Of a stretch of 64,000 nucleotides of DNA, positions 1 through 9,457 are shown piece by piece; within the stretch, counting starts at the first letter, position 1, and the number at the start of each line of letters is the position of its first letter. The DNA is from Breviolum minutum Mf 1.05b.01. Lineage: Eukaryota > Sar > Dinophyceae > Suessiales > Symbiodiniaceae. The stretch covers positions 118,026 to 182,025 of the forward strand of contig DF239616.1 in the NCBI GenBank assembly GCA_000507305.1, given 5' to 3'. The notes beneath the pieces were generated by a model. That model ran no database searches, was not told the DNA's origin, and worked only from the letters and a program-made list of their open reading frames with translations. The position numbers and the translations under genes are program-made.

Positions 1-2
1 CG

Positions 3-125
3 AATGTCACGTACGGATTTTTGAACGCTCAAATGAATACAGAGTCACAAGGACCTATGGACGGACAATCCAAGCCGTACGATGCACAAGATGCACTCGG
101 TCTCCTGCATGAGGCTAGCTGGTAG
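3..125 (+). CDS. C-terminal exon of an unknown protein, cut by the window start
   Basis: A 40-codon open frame runs from the window edge to a TAG stop at 123-125. The peptide is polar and mixed (ends DALGLLHEASW), unlike the low-complexity reading of nearby non-coding DNA. The upstream part lies outside the window. No family recognised; a chance ORF cannot be excluded. Confidence 0.35.
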   Translation, partial: NVTYGFLNAQMNTESQGPMDGQSKPYDAQDALGLLHEASW

Positions 126-357
126 AAAAAAAGGTCCGATGCATCAAGTTTTTAGGGCGAAAAACACAACCCACTATCGATGACCTGCCAGGTTTAACGT
201 TTGGTTTAACTTATATAACCGAGGTTTTTATACTCCTGGGCTTTATTAAAGAGCGAAGCGCCGTGTGTTGGTAAAGAGCTGAATTCCTAGGTCTCATGTG
301 TTAAGATCATGGGAACATTCTTTCAGCTTCCCTCCAAGACGACATCTTTGCATTTAA
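126..357 (+). promoter_or_regulatory. Intergenic stretch with a possible trans-splice acceptor
   Basis: AT-rich stretch between the stop at 125 and the ATG at 358. A TTCTTTCAG acceptor-like site ends at 326 and would leave a 31-base leader before the ATG, as expected if a dinoflagellate spliced leader is added there. No other motif seen. This is inference only. Confidence 0.25.
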
Positions 358-588
358 ATGCGGGATTCCGAATTACAAGCCATGTCGTTGTTGATGAACC
401 TAGCTTTGGGAATCGAACATGATTCCCCAGAGCTTCCCGAAAAGACATCTTTCGGAAAAACCATGGGAAAAACCCTGGCTGGGTGGTGGTTTCAAATACT
501 TTTTATTTTTACCCCCCAGTTGGGGAAGATTCCCATTTTGACTAACATTTTTCAAATGGGTTGAAACCACTAACTAGCTGGTTACACG
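358..588 (+). CDS. Two-exon coding fragment split by a family A element
   Basis: Exon 1 (358-482) starts at an ATG and encodes an acidic 41-residue peptide beginning MRDSELQAMSLLMNL. Its last two bases, GG, abut GTGGTGG, the start of repeat element A1. The element ends in CTAACTAG at 577. An 11-base stretch (578-588) follows, then a canonical GTGAGT donor at 589. Removing 483-577 joins GG to CTGG and keeps the frame (TLAG-WLH). CTGGCT before and CTGGTT after the element look like a target-site duplication. Product unknown. An in-frame stop directly before the ATG favours a real start or a chance ORF. Confidence 0.4.
481..577 (+). mobile_element. Family A MITE/introner-like element, copy A1
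   Basis: Starts GGGTGGTGGTTTCAAA and ends TTGAAACCACTAACTAG, giving near-perfect terminal inverted repeats. The ends supply GT and AG, and CTAAC before the AG resembles a branch site. It lies between coding-like segments that stay in frame when 483-577 is removed. Confidence 0.7.
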
Positions 589-653
589 GTGAGTATGAAG
601 TCTACAAACATCAATCTTGAAGTACCCGAATTTGAAGGAAAATGTACTGATGG

Positions 654-1059
654 ATGTTTCCCTCACGGAAGGAATCACCCCAGTTTGAAAGCAATAAAGC
701 CAGCTGTGACATGCCAGGATACGGTAGGCTCCATTGATCATGCAGAGGTCGGCTGAAGTGTGTGGGTTGTGCAGTTGGGTGTTTTCCTATTTTTTGTTTG
801 TTTTTTGTGTGATGTTTTACGGATTCTACCATGGTATTCATCGCCATTAAACTCAGCATCATTTAAGGGGAATGTGTTTTTTCCAAGCATCGAAGAGTCG
901 CAAGACAAGTGCGGGGATCCAAAATCTGGTGAAAGACTGAACGTTCGCAGCTCAGGCTCCATTGTGTTCCTACGAAACTTTCTCCCTTTTTTGGTTTTGG
1001 GAGAGCTTGCTAATTTTCTTGGAAACATTCATATAGATACAAGTCATGGGTGTGTTTAA
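654..1059 (+). CDS. Two-exon coding fragment interrupted by a family N element
   Basis: The first exon (654-723) starts with ATG and gives 23 codons plus one base, ending at a GTAGGC donor (724). The N-family element occupies the 3' part of the intron and ends in CAAG at 904. Removing 724-904 joins TAC-G to AC-AAG-TGC and gives an open frame (CDMPGY-DKCGDPKSGERL) running to a TAA at 1059. The last part is hydrophobic and may be read-through into the next intron. Family unknown. Confidence 0.35.
809..904 (+). mobile_element. Family N repeat, copy N1
   Basis: Shares the core GTGATGTTTTACGGATT, a CACCATTTGGGG-like middle and a TTTTTCCAAGCATCGAAGA-like 3' part with eight other copies, all on the + strand. 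Its 3' end CAAG directly precedes coding-like sequence. Confidence 0.6.
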
Positions 1060-1150
1060 ATTTGCCATCTCAATCGAGAATCAAACAATGCAAAAGAATA
1101 TATACATATTATATATATTCGGAACATGATCCGAAACCGTCTTCCTTAAG

Positions 1151-1301
1151 ATGGTTAAGTTCGGGGATTTTACAATACAATCCGACGAACACCAACTTGG
1201 AAGTGCGAATGCGGGCGCCTGACTGCCTGAAAGATCCATCGTGCTTCAAAGGCCATGTACACCAAAACATTATCGGTTTCCATTTGAATCAGGGGGATTG
1301 A
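1151..1301 (+). CDS. Possible exon, frame uncertain
   Basis: After a CCTTAAG acceptor-like site, one frame gives 23 codons from ATG 1151 to TGA 1222 and another stays open to 1301. Both peptides are polar and mixed (SDEHQLGSANAGA; RAPDCLKDPSCFKG). The patch is GC-richer than its surroundings. The frame cannot be settled by eye. Confidence 0.25.
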
Positions 1302-1524
1302 CCCACCCATATGCATCCCTTCCTTTCATTCACCACAACAGATTCCATCATTTAGATCAGCACCTACCTTCAAAAGCTTCCTAAAAAAAGGGTATGTATG
1401 ATAGCTAAGGATTCCCAGTTTCACCAACAGCCTGACCAAATCTGGTAGTGAAAAAATTGCGGTGGATTTTTCATGTTTCTTTAAACATGTTTTTTCTTGC
1501 TGATGTTTAATTCGCGGACTTTAG

Positions 1525-1699
1525 GATTCCCACGAATCGGATGGTGTTGATTGCGCTTCCCCCTGATTGCTGTGACGAAGGTAGGTTCGCCACCCGAAAA
1601 ACCGAGGTGGAAAGCATCATTTGTCGGAAGGCCTCACCCGAGGCCTACTGGGGTGTCGTGTTGTTGTCACCTTCAAGTTTTGATGAGTTGGTGTGTTGA
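1525..1699 (+). CDS. Exon candidate with a good acceptor, unknown protein
   Basis: Follows a GGACTTTAG acceptor and is open for 57 codons to TGA 1697-1699, with a balanced composition (MVLIALPPDCC ... PEAYWGVVLLSPSSFDELV). A GTAGGT donor also lies inside at 1581, so the true exon may be just 1525-1580. No family recognised. Confidence 0.45.
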
Positions 1700-2381
1700 T
1701 ACCTCGAAAAAGCTCCTGCAATAACCCCTTTCAACAAAAAAAAATGTGGCCTGGTGATGAAAGACTCTATTGACCAAAAAAGATGGGAAAGTGACAGGTA
1801 ATTCAGTTGATATGTCATTATCACCCACCCCTTAATTCAATTTAGTCAATGTATTTTGTAGATAGGAGTGTTGTCGAAAATATACATTCTTGTGAGGATA
1901 TCACCAAGTGTGATATGTTCATATATTTTCAGTGTATTAGATATGAGCCTCAGAAAGTTGTCTTTTTTCGAGTTTGTGCAGTCCTCAATCTGAAAAAATC
2001 CCTCCATTGATGATGTGCCTGGGATTTGAAAAACCGTGATGCGCCTGGGTTTTCCTTGAATTTGGCGAGACTCCAACCGACCGTTTGGATGGTCAAATCA
2101 GACGTAGCCGTTTGTTGAAGGTTTTGTCAGAGGTCAGATGTCAGGGATTTCTTTTAATCTCGGATGACAAGTAAGAAGTTTTGCTTTTCTTTTGGTGGTG
2201 AGAAGCCCCGAAATGAACAGCCTATAAAATTTGATTCGTAGAGAATGGGATAAGCTCCCAACCTTAATTCACAGAAAGCTTGCTGCAAAGAGGTGCAAGC
2301 ACCAAGGACAGTTTGACAGTTTGGTTGTCCAACAACTTGGATTTGTTTTTTGGGGGTTATGTTTTAACTTTCTAGCATATT
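1700..2381. other. No gene recognised
   Basis: AT-rich DNA with only short ORFs on either strand. A 76-codon minus-strand ORF (1846-2076) has no supporting splice signals. No inverted repeat was noticed. Confidence 0.4.
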
Positions 2382-2445
2382 AAATCACCATTTGGGGGAC
2401 AATATGTTTCATTTTTTTCCAACCACCTTTCCAGCAAAATCTAAG
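2382..2445 (+). mobile_element. Family N repeat, copy N2 (3' half)
   Basis: Carries ATCACCATTTGGGGG, the TTTTTTCCAACCA core and the CAGCAAAATCTAAG 3' end typical of family N. The 5' hairpin half is missing. Confidence 0.5.
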
Positions 2446-2646
2446 ACCAGTGGTGTTTTTTTAAAACCATAATCAGATCAACACTAGCAAAAAGAACACC
2501 CAAACAAATATGTCCATGTAGCCATCATCTGTCAGATGCGATCATTTTAGAATCAGAAGAAGCAAAAGAAAGGAGGAAACTTAAGGCATGTTGAAACAAG
2601 TATGTAAAAAATGATCGGCATTGATCTATGTTACGTACAGTCACAA

Positions 2647-2746
2647 GAAACTAAGATAGCACCTGAAAATGGATGGTGGGAAGACTACTTTCCTTTTGGG
2701 TTTCGGCCTATTTTCAGGTGCGAACATGTTAGTTTTAGGGAGCGTA
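2647..2746. mobile_element. Family B MITE, copy B1
   Basis: GAAACTAAGATAGCACCTGAAAATGG at one end pairs with CCTATTTTCAGGTGCGAACATGTTAGTTTTAGG at the other. The TTTTGGGTTTCGGCC centre matches other B copies. Confidence 0.6.
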
Positions 2747-3097
2747 TTTATAAATGGGATTATTCTAGAAATGATTTTGATGTTGAATTTATGAAGGGAA
2801 TGAAAAGCCAACTTGTTTTTGTAAGTTTGTCTTTTAATCATATTTGTCAAGAGCCCATGATTTGGAATCTCTAGCAAATCACGAGGAATTTTTACAAAAT
2901 CACAATTCAAGTTGCTTTTTTATCTTGGCTCATATGCCTGAATCAAGGGCCATCAAATGATGGAGACAACCACCTCAAGATGTGGGTCAAACATAGCAGG
3001 CTGGAAAATCCATGAAAAAAATGAAAATGCAAGTCATGTACCCTCCCTAACTAAAATGAAAATCCCAATAGAAGATGATTCATGTTCCTTTTCGGTC

Positions 3098-3147
3098 AAA
3101 AGGCCCCATTTTTTGCGGGGCTTTTAGCTGTTAGTTTCAGGGAGGGG
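3098..3147. mobile_element. Family B end fragment (B2)
   Basis: GCTGTTAGTTTCAGGGAGGG matches the 3' terminal repeat of family B. The rest of the element is not recognisable here. Confidence 0.4.
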
Positions 3148-3340
3148 GAAATTTCCTCCAAAACCACCCCCGGAAAACAAACGACGGTTGTTCACCTGCA
3201 GCCGCTTCAAGCCATGATTCGCTTTCCATTTTTCTTTTTGGGGTCTACTTTCAGGTGAACCAGCCGTTCAGCCGTTCGTTTTCGGGGGAAGATTTAATTT
3301 CCAATCGAAAATGTGGTTTGAAGAGTAGTTTTTTTCCGGC

Positions 3341-3449
3341 GTCATTAAATGGTACCCATTTGGAGGCAATCAAAGAATGAAAAATGTACAGTAATTCGTC
3401 TATGGGATTCTCCCTTATAATAAGGCCTTGTTTGTGTTAGTAATAACCC
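3341..3449. mobile_element. Family E MITE, copy E1
   Basis: GTCATTAAATGGTACCCATTT at the left and a diverged TTGTGTTAGTAATAACCC at the right resemble the GGTCATTAAAT...TAATGACC ends of family E. The centre shares TCTCCCTTATAATA with copy E4. Confidence 0.5.
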
Positions 3450-3474
3450 TTGTTCTTCAGTTGACATCCCATAG

Positions 3475-3554
3475 GTGAAGCCACCATTCCCCATAGATGT
3501 CATGAGGGGTCGGATCGCATGACTTGGCAACCAGGCCCCTTCGCCTTCGACTGA
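3475..3554 (+). CDS. Short exon candidate
   Basis: After ACATCCCATAG, 25 codons are open to TGA 3552-3554 (CHEGSDRMTWQPGPFAFD). GC-richer than its flanks and placed just after element E1. Family unknown; could be chance. Confidence 0.3.
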
Positions 3555-3668
3555 AGCTCAGGTGGGGGGTGTATGGTCTCTTTGAGTTGAGAAATTGGGA
3601 TGTTTCATAATGTATTTGATTAAAAAAACTTAGAGTTTAGGGGACCAAAGGTTGGGATATTTACCAAG

Positions 3669-3777
3669 TGTGTGTGTGTGTGAATCTGTATGTAATGTAA
3701 TGGAATGTAATGTAATGTAATGTAATGCAATGCAATGTAATGTAATGTAATGTAATGCAATGCAATGTATGTATGTA
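3669..3777. repeat. TG run followed by an ATGTA/ATGCA pentamer array
   Basis: A short TG run (3669-3682) leads into about 16 copies of TGTAA/TGCAA-type 5-mers, with two internal CAATG variants spaced regularly, then GTAT tetramers and a TA run to about 3800. The minus-strand ORF here is low complexity. Confidence 0.85.
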
Positions 3778-3978
3778 TACACAATAGTATATATATATGC
3801 ATATTTATATTTATAGATACTTAGATTCTGAAGACATACATATCATCAACCTCGACTAATCTCAACTCCACAAAAAGAAGGTGATTTTTTTGGATGGTGA
3901 ACGTATGGTCCTCTTCAGAAATCCAGCCAAAAATGGTGGAAAGGATGACCAAACACTACTCTAGGATGTGTTTAGTTT

Positions 3979-4084
3979 GTGATGTTTTACGGATTCGATC
4001 GCATGGGATTCGTCACCATCTTTAGGTCACCACATTTGGGATATGTTTTTTACTTTTTCCAAGCACCGAACAAGCAAATCCAAG
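3979..4084 (+). mobile_element. Family N repeat, copy N3
   Basis: GTGATGTTTTACGGATTC start, ACTTTTTCCAAGCACCGAA core and AGCAAATCCAAG 3' end. A 14-codon open frame to TAA (4085-4126, YLMLQLSKHKSVQ) follows directly, as after other N copies. Confidence 0.6.
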
Positions 4085-4157
4085 TACTTGATGTTGCAAC
4101 TATCCAAGCATAAGTCTGTTCAATAAAAGGTGATGGACATGAAGCAACAACCGGGGG

Positions 4158-4260
4158 TTGCATGAGGTGGAGGCAGATACTGCCATGGACAAGGTGGGAT
4201 GGGGCCAAATGACAGGGAAGCCTACTCCCTCCAATCATGGACAATGGGGTTCTGGAGTTG
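4158..4260 (+). CDS. Possible exon, unknown protein
   Basis: Open frame rich in Gly, Asp and Lys (HEVEADTAMDKVGWGQMTG) in a GC-richer patch before MITE B3. Another frame is also open in part. No clear splice sites; weak call. Confidence 0.25.
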
Positions 4261-4278
4261 AAAAGAAAACTTTTTTTT

Positions 4279-4400
4279 ACCTTCCCTGCAAACTAACCAT
4301 GACATTTTCGCACCTGAAAATGGATCGTTGGAAGATGTCTAGTTCCCTTTTGGGGCGTTTCGGCCTATTTTCAGGGGCTATGTCAGTTTCAGAGAGGGTA
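4279..4400. mobile_element. Family B MITE, copy B3
   Basis: CCTTCCCTGCAAACTAACC at one end, CAGTTTCAGAGAGGGTA at the other, and an inner pair CACCTGAAAATGG / CCTATTTTCAGG. About 120 bp, as in copies B7 and B8. Confidence 0.65.
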
Positions 4401-4477
4401 TTTCAAAAGCCGATCTGATTGTTCTTGTTCTTGTTGTTGCTGTTGGTGGCGGTGTTGTTGTTTCTGTTGTTGCTGCT

Positions 4478-4651
4478 GGTGGACATCTCCATCCTAGATT
4501 CCCACAGTTCCTAGTAAAAATCACCCTAAGATGCTCGTTTGCACCAGCAAAGTGGTATGGTCCTTTGACAAAGATGAGTATCCCAGAGCATTGTTGGGTC
4601 GACTCTGGAAATGACCGAATCGTAAATACCAAGTTTGGAGGCGAAACATAG
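4478..4651 (+). CDS. Exon candidate preceded by a GTT-repeat tract
   Basis: A frame open through a GTT-rich trinucleotide tract (about 4420-4480, read as Val/Ala/Gly) continues into a mixed peptide (CSFAPAKWYGPLTK ... GNDRIVNTKFGGET) and stops at TAG 4649-4651. A CATCCTAG acceptor-like site at 4497 could start the exon after the repeat. Family unknown. Confidence 0.35.
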   Translation, partial: GGHLHPRFPQFLVKITLRCSFAPAKWYGPLTKMSIPEHCWVDSGNDRIVNTKFGGET

Positions 4652-4980
4652 GAGATTTTCAAGAAAACCCTTAAGTCCTAAGAGTAGTGAATCCTTTCCT
4701 CGACTAAAATGCGGGAAACAGAGCCCAGTTTTTTTTTGGTTTGGTTATTTGTTATACATGTTTCAAACCTGTTCGTAGGGAAGTTCTACCCAAGCAAAAA
4801 AACGATAATTTTCCGAAACGCAGGTTTTTTGAGTGGATGTTTCGTCCCCTTGATGAAGAAAGCTGGGTTTTGTTGAATGTGCAACTTGAAGCCCACTGTG
4901 ATGTTTTTTAAATTCACTGCTTCTTTGACCACAGGAAGCAACCGCGGAAGAGCTTGCCATTCACCTCACGCTGAAACACC

Positions 4981-5358
4981 AAATGTAGCAGCTGGCAACA
5001 AGTGAAATCACTTGATGAGGTGAAGCAGATTTGTGGAGATTGGCCTACTCACCAACTTGCGCTGCATTCACTGAAATGCCAATATGTAAGGTCTGCGAGA
5101 TATGACCAGTAGAAGGCCCCGGAGCGGGCATGGCGATCACTGACCGCATGGGAAGCACGAAACATGGTCAGAACCTACATCGCCTACCTCTATGAGTGAT
5201 GCCACATCGATAACGACGTCATTCTCAGGTTCGTCCATTGCAATCCCATTGGGGCATGGACCGCTGCGCCATGGACCTTTGGCAAGTATTGGGAAGCTGG
5301 CTCTCTTAGCACGACCAGTTGGTGCATGCCACTCCCTGGGTTTCGTGCTGACACTTGA
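4981..5358 (+). pseudogene. Decayed coding region with in-frame TAG and TGA
   Basis: One + frame reads as protein for about 125 codons but is broken by TAG at 5110 and TGA at 5197 before the final TGA at 5356. Pieces are SLDEVKQICGDWPTHQL, ERAWRSLTAWEARNM and NPIGAWTAAPWTFGKYW. The patch is clearly GC-richer than its surroundings. The stops could be lost genes, tiny unseen introns (ACCAGTAG precedes one piece) or assembly errors. The minus strand is also open (5137-5409), so strand is not certain. Family unknown. Confidence 0.35.
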
Positions 5359-6572
5359 CGCTTGAAGCTTGATACAATGGTCCAAATTGCCTACTTTGAT
5401 TGAACTCAATTCAATTCAGTGCAACTTTAACCAGTACCAATTTGTGGCATCATGCTTGCCACTTGCAGATGTTTGCACTCAGGGCTGCCAGGCAACTAAT
5501 CTAAATCTATCTAAATCTCATCTAATCTGGATCCAATTAGATTCTAGATTCAAGATTATATTCCATGACATCAAAGTACACCAGGAAGGTTTTGGGGGGT
5601 TACACCTTTTTCGCGACCGATTTCGGACCAAAGGTGCTAATTTCTTCGTGTCAAGTAAACTTCATATTCTTACCCAACAGAATTCTTTGACAGAACCAGT
5701 TAACAGCTTGGTAATCTATTGTACATCCCCACCCCGGTGGCGATTTCGGTCCATCAACTTGTAGTTCCTATGCATCCCAAAATCTAGAAGGGACGATTTC
5801 GACTAAACTTCCTTATATCCCCCCTTTTTTGAGTCAAGGGGCCAACCGAAACAAACTGCTGCTCCTAAAAAGTGGTGGTTTCCCGGCTTCCCTCCAGGTG
5901 AAGTCTCGGCCTGTGAAGCTCAAGGTGGGTAGAATTTTTGGGTTGGAGCTAAGTATTTGAGGATAACCAAAAATGGCAAACCAAAAATGGCTAGAGTGAA
6001 TGAAAAGTTCACCATGGACTTAAGATGTTTTTTCCCTATTGAAGATGGGTGAAGTTCGGAATGTTACTATACTAGATTAGATAATTGACCATAAGGAATA
6101 AGAATGAGCTCTGTTTTTGTTCTCGTATATTCAGGGGAGCTTGTTGTTGGAGCCCGGTGAAAAATGATGAATTACCCGGGGCAGGGGAGAATACCTTAAA
6201 GTATTTAGGTTTGAGTTGTTTATGCAATTCTCATGCATAGAATTACATGAATTACATAGATATTTGCGTACCGTACATGTGTCGAAAAAGTTCTTTGAGC
6301 AATATAATATGCATAGATGTTCACATGTTTTTGCTGTTACTTCTGGACCGTCATTTTAAGGGCAGACAACCATGTTTCTGTTCCGTGGCTAAATGTTTTT
6401 TTCCTCAGTTTGCTCGAGATCCAAAGCACTGATTTGAATCGAAACCAACTATATAATGTCATGAGATTATTCAGGGATGGTGGTGAATTGATAAGGCCTT
6501 GTTTCATGGAGGGCGGGGCATTGAGGGTTACTTTTAGGTTCCCATGATAATGGTGGCTCTGTCTGAAGGCAG
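5359..6572. other. Mostly non-coding stretch
   Basis: A 131-codon + frame (5369-5764) reads like translated AT-rich DNA. The only exon-like item is a 27-base candidate, 5898-5924 (VKSRPVKLK), between CCCTCCAG and GTGGGT. Nothing else is supported. Confidence 0.35.
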
Positions 6573-6737
6573 GTGACCAACGAAGGGCTTGACCATTCTG
6601 AAGGGTCACTTGGTTTCCTTCGTGATGTTGTTCAGATTTGTTCAAAAAATGGCATCCTCTCTTGCGACGGGTCACTTTGTTTTCTTAGAAAAAAAAGTTG
6701 TCTAACCTTTCCCAGGATTTTTGCAGTGGGCAAGTGA
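6573..6737 (+). CDS. Exon candidate with an internal repeat
   Basis: After GAAGGCAG, a 54-codon frame runs to TGA 6735-6737. It contains two related segments, EGSLGFLR and DGSLCFLR, encoded by similar DNA 81 bp apart, which suggests a small tandem duplication. No family recognised; the end may be intron read-through. Confidence 0.4.
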   Translation: MTNEGLDHSEGSLGFLRDVVQICSKNGILSCDGSLCFLRKKSCLTFPRIFAVGK

Positions 6738-6997
6738 AGTATTGTCATATTAGGAGTTTTTTTGCATTGCTTTTGCACTAAAAGGCTTGTAGATATCTTA
6801 GCCTTCAATGCCATTTTTTGACCCAACAGGCTTAGTCAAGTCCTTCACGCTCATCTTAAATGTGTGGAAAAGTATGGGGTTCACCAATTTCACCAACTCC
6901 AGAAATGCCTTCAAAATTTGGGGTTGGTGAATTGTGATCTAGTTGAAACCCGGTTTTTGTTGGGCTGCTCCGTTTCCCCTGTTTTCTGGGGTCCCAG

Positions 6998-7097
6998 GAG
7001 GCAACAAGTCTTGCACCGGAACCGTGCCACAAGAGCACACAGGCCGGGGCCGGGCATTGGGCCAACACCAAATGTGGACCTTCAACTGATCCAAGGG
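6998..7097 (+). CDS. Possible internal exon
   Basis: GC-rich 100-base patch between an acceptor (GGGGTCCCAG) and a GTGATC donor-like site. Two frames are open across it (RQQVLHRNRATRAHRPG or EATSLAPEPCHKSTQ). Frame unresolved. Confidence 0.3.
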
Positions 7098-7268
7098 GTG
7101 ATCAGACCATGCATAATAATGCCTCACTTAACGGTTTTGGTATGTTTTTGTAACACTGGGGATGATGAATGCCAGAAAATGTTGAAGTGTTGCCCAGCAA
7201 ATTTTATATTCGACAAATCAACTTGGCTTGAGAGGCTTGCCAAAAAAAGGGTGGATGATTCTGGCAAG

Positions 7269-7364
7269 TACCCTCCTGACAACTAACATATCCCCTCCCA
7301 AGGCACTTTTAAGGATGATTTTCCTTCTCCCACGGTGGGTAATATGTCAGTTCCCTGGAGGGTA
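7269..7364. mobile_element. Family C MITE, copy C1
   Basis: TACCCTCCTGACAACTAACA at the left and ATGTCAGTTCCCTGGAGGGTA at the right form terminal inverted repeats of about 20 bp. The length of 96 bp matches copy C2. Confidence 0.7.
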
Positions 7365-7600
7365 AAAAATGAAAAATAGATGAAATGAAAGTATGCCAAG
7401 TATGCCCAGAATCCTAGAATAGTAAACCACAGACATTAAATACCAAGCAACCAGCTTCTTTGTTTTTGTTGAGGGGTGAGATCTTTATCCATTGCGGCCT
7501 GAATCTGGCACGACGTCTTGTTGTGCACCGGTGCTAGTGCTTCGGCGTTTTCAATGATTGACCGCCAAAAAGTTGATGGTTGGTAAATACTATATATTTA

Positions 7601-7709
7601 GGTGGTGGTTTCAATTATTGTTTCTTTTTTATTTTCACCCTTACTGGGTGAAATGATCCAATTTGACGTTTGCATATTTTTCAGACGGGTTGGTTCAACC
7701 ACCACCTGG
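7601..7709 (+). mobile_element. Family A element, copy A2
   Basis: GGTGGTGGTTTCAATT start, the diagnostic AATGATCCAATTTGAC core, and GGTTGGTTCAACCACCACC end. The terminal AG is lost (CACCTGG), so this copy lacks the acceptor seen in others. Confidence 0.65.
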
Positions 7710-7966
7710 ATATGTTCCGAAATTTCCAGGCCTTGAATGGGCCTTCTGTTCAACCTTTCTTGGAGAAATGGTGCCTTTTTGACGAATGTAGACAGAATAG
7801 ACCTGGCAATTCAAAAAGGTCGTTAGTCGTTGGGCCTCACCCGGTGATGCAAAGGATCAAATTCTGCTTGAAAAATGCCAGATGCAGATGCAAATTCTAT
7901 ACAACACCGCAGAGGTCATCAGGACCACAGCAACCTCAACTGGGGTCACCCCAAATGGCAGTTTAG
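7710..7966 (+). CDS. Open frame after element A2, unknown protein
   Basis: Continuous frame after the A2 repeat to a TAG at 7966, Pro/Gln/Arg-rich near the end (RCRCKFYTTPQRSSGPQQPQ). A second frame over 7880-8115 is also open, so the true frame is uncertain. No domain seen. Confidence 0.3.
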
Positions 7967-8160
7967 TACGGAATCCGCCTAGAAAACACTTGTATAATTC
8001 AAGTTTAGGAATTGTAGTGATTTCTGTAGTCGTTTGCTCAGATATAGCATGCTGTTCTTATGGGGATAATGGGCTTCATACATCCTTAGTTTCTTTCGCC
8101 CTGCTAAAATCATGATATTCCCAGAACTTTTTTTACCCTGACACCTGCACGGATTTCCAG

Positions 8161-8262
8161 GTGTCTATTGATCTCCCTGCTGTACCTGTGGTAAGCAAGC
8201 AACGTCCTGATGCACAGGTGTGGGGGTATGCGAGAAGACCCTGTGGAGCATGTTTTCCTTGA
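8161..8262 (+). CDS. Exon candidate with acceptor and donor
   Basis: Follows GGATTTCCAG. The first ten codons (VSIDLPAVPV) end at a GTAAGC donor (8191). If unspliced, the frame continues to TGA 8260-8262 (SKQRPDAQVWGYARRPCG). Either form is plausible. Family unknown. Confidence 0.4.
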   Translation: MSIDLPAVPVVSKQRPDAQVWGYARRPCGACFP

Positions 8263-8579
8263 TGACATCGGGATATACACCCCCAAAAAATTTGACAAAT
8301 AGATATGCAAAATAGCCGCCAGATTTTGAAGCCACAGAAAACATGTTTCAAGAAGAAAACACCCACAGTTTGAAAAGATACAGGAACCCAGATTTGATTG
8401 ACTTCAAATCACCTTCAGCAGGAGTGGAAGCCTGGGGTCATTAGCGAAACAGGCGATGATTTCCATGTGTTTGGGGTTCATGATAAGCTATGGTTTTTTT
8501 TCATCCAAATATGGGATTGTTAAGCTTGGTTTTTGCTCCCATGTTCCGTGGATTTTTTCAGTGAAGTTGAGTTGAGCAT

Positions 8580-8915
8580 ATGTGGTTGGTTGGTTGTAGT
8601 TCCAACCTTGAGACTGTAAAATTTGCTTTCCAAAGTCTTAAGTCTATCGAATTCCCATCAATCTGGGTGAAGAATGTCACATGTTCATGGCAATTTTTAC
8701 ACGGCTTTTCTTTGAGACATGAGGGAATCTTTGGGATTCAGGGAACATCCAAACTGGTGCGAAATTTAGTGTCCCTTCCAGAAGGCAGAACAAAAACATG
8801 GAGTCAGGCCACCTCACCTTTACAATTGGTGATTAAGGTAGGTAATCCTCGTTTATTTGGGTGGTTTTTGTCGCAGGTTGGTGCATTACTATGTAAAACT
8901 GTTGTATTGAGATGA
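8580..8915 (+). CDS. 111-codon ORF with a possible 39-base intron
   Basis: Begins at ATG 8580, shortly after a GGATTTTTTCAG site suitable for spliced-leader addition, and runs to TGA 8915. The middle is mixed (TSKLVRNLVSLPEGRTKTW). Near the end, AAG-GTAGGT at 8838 and GTCGCAG at 8876 bracket a 39-base in-frame stretch that could be an unusually short intron. Removing it joins LQLVIK to VGALLCKTV. No family recognised. Confidence 0.4.
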   Translation: MWLVGCSSNLETVKFAFQSLKSIEFPSIWVKNVTCSWQFLHGFSLRHEGIFGIQGTSKLVRNLVSLPEGRTKTWSQATSPLQLVIKVGNPRLFGWFLSQVGALLCKTVVLR

Positions 8916-9069
8916 ATTTCATCTTTGACTTTAGGTCAGCAGATAGATTTACGAAGATCGAAATCAGCATGTTTTCACTTCAATACAGTTTCAATCCCTC
9001 TTTTGGAGTTCTACCTCAGCAAAATCAATTTTAAGAATAAAATCCTCTGAAGTGCTGGTTTTCTACAGG

Positions 9070-9176
9070 GGTCATCAAAATTACCCATGTTGGGGGATCA
9101 AACAATGCAAATGTAAGATAATTCTGAGGGATTTCCCTTGTGATATTGCATTGTTTGAATTGGTAATATAATGACC
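9070..9176. mobile_element. Family E MITE, copy E3
   Basis: GGTCATCAAAATTACC at the left and GGTAATATAATGACC at the right are inverted repeats. The inner AACAATGCAAATGTAAGA / ATATTGCATTGTTTG pair extends the palindrome. Confidence 0.75.
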
Positions 9177-9457
9177 CATGTTTTAACATACTAGTCGATA
9201 TGAAATTTGATGATGGGCCTTGGCACAAAATTGATCGGCCTCAAATTTGGCGACATCATTTTTGGGTATCAATTCCTTCAATTTAAAGGGATGGTAAATC
9301 ATACCTTAGCGACCCAAAAATCACCGCCTTTGTTGGGATTTTTTACCCCAAAAGGTGGTGGTGGTGGTTGTTTTAAATAAAATATCAGGCAATCCGAAAC
9401 CCCAAAATGATCAAAATGCCCTGAATTATATACATAGGTTTAGAAAATATATTACAG

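Noticed and set aside
3620..3802. Minus-strand ORF rich in LHYITLHY repeats
   Set aside because: It is the translation of the ATGTA-type pentamer array.
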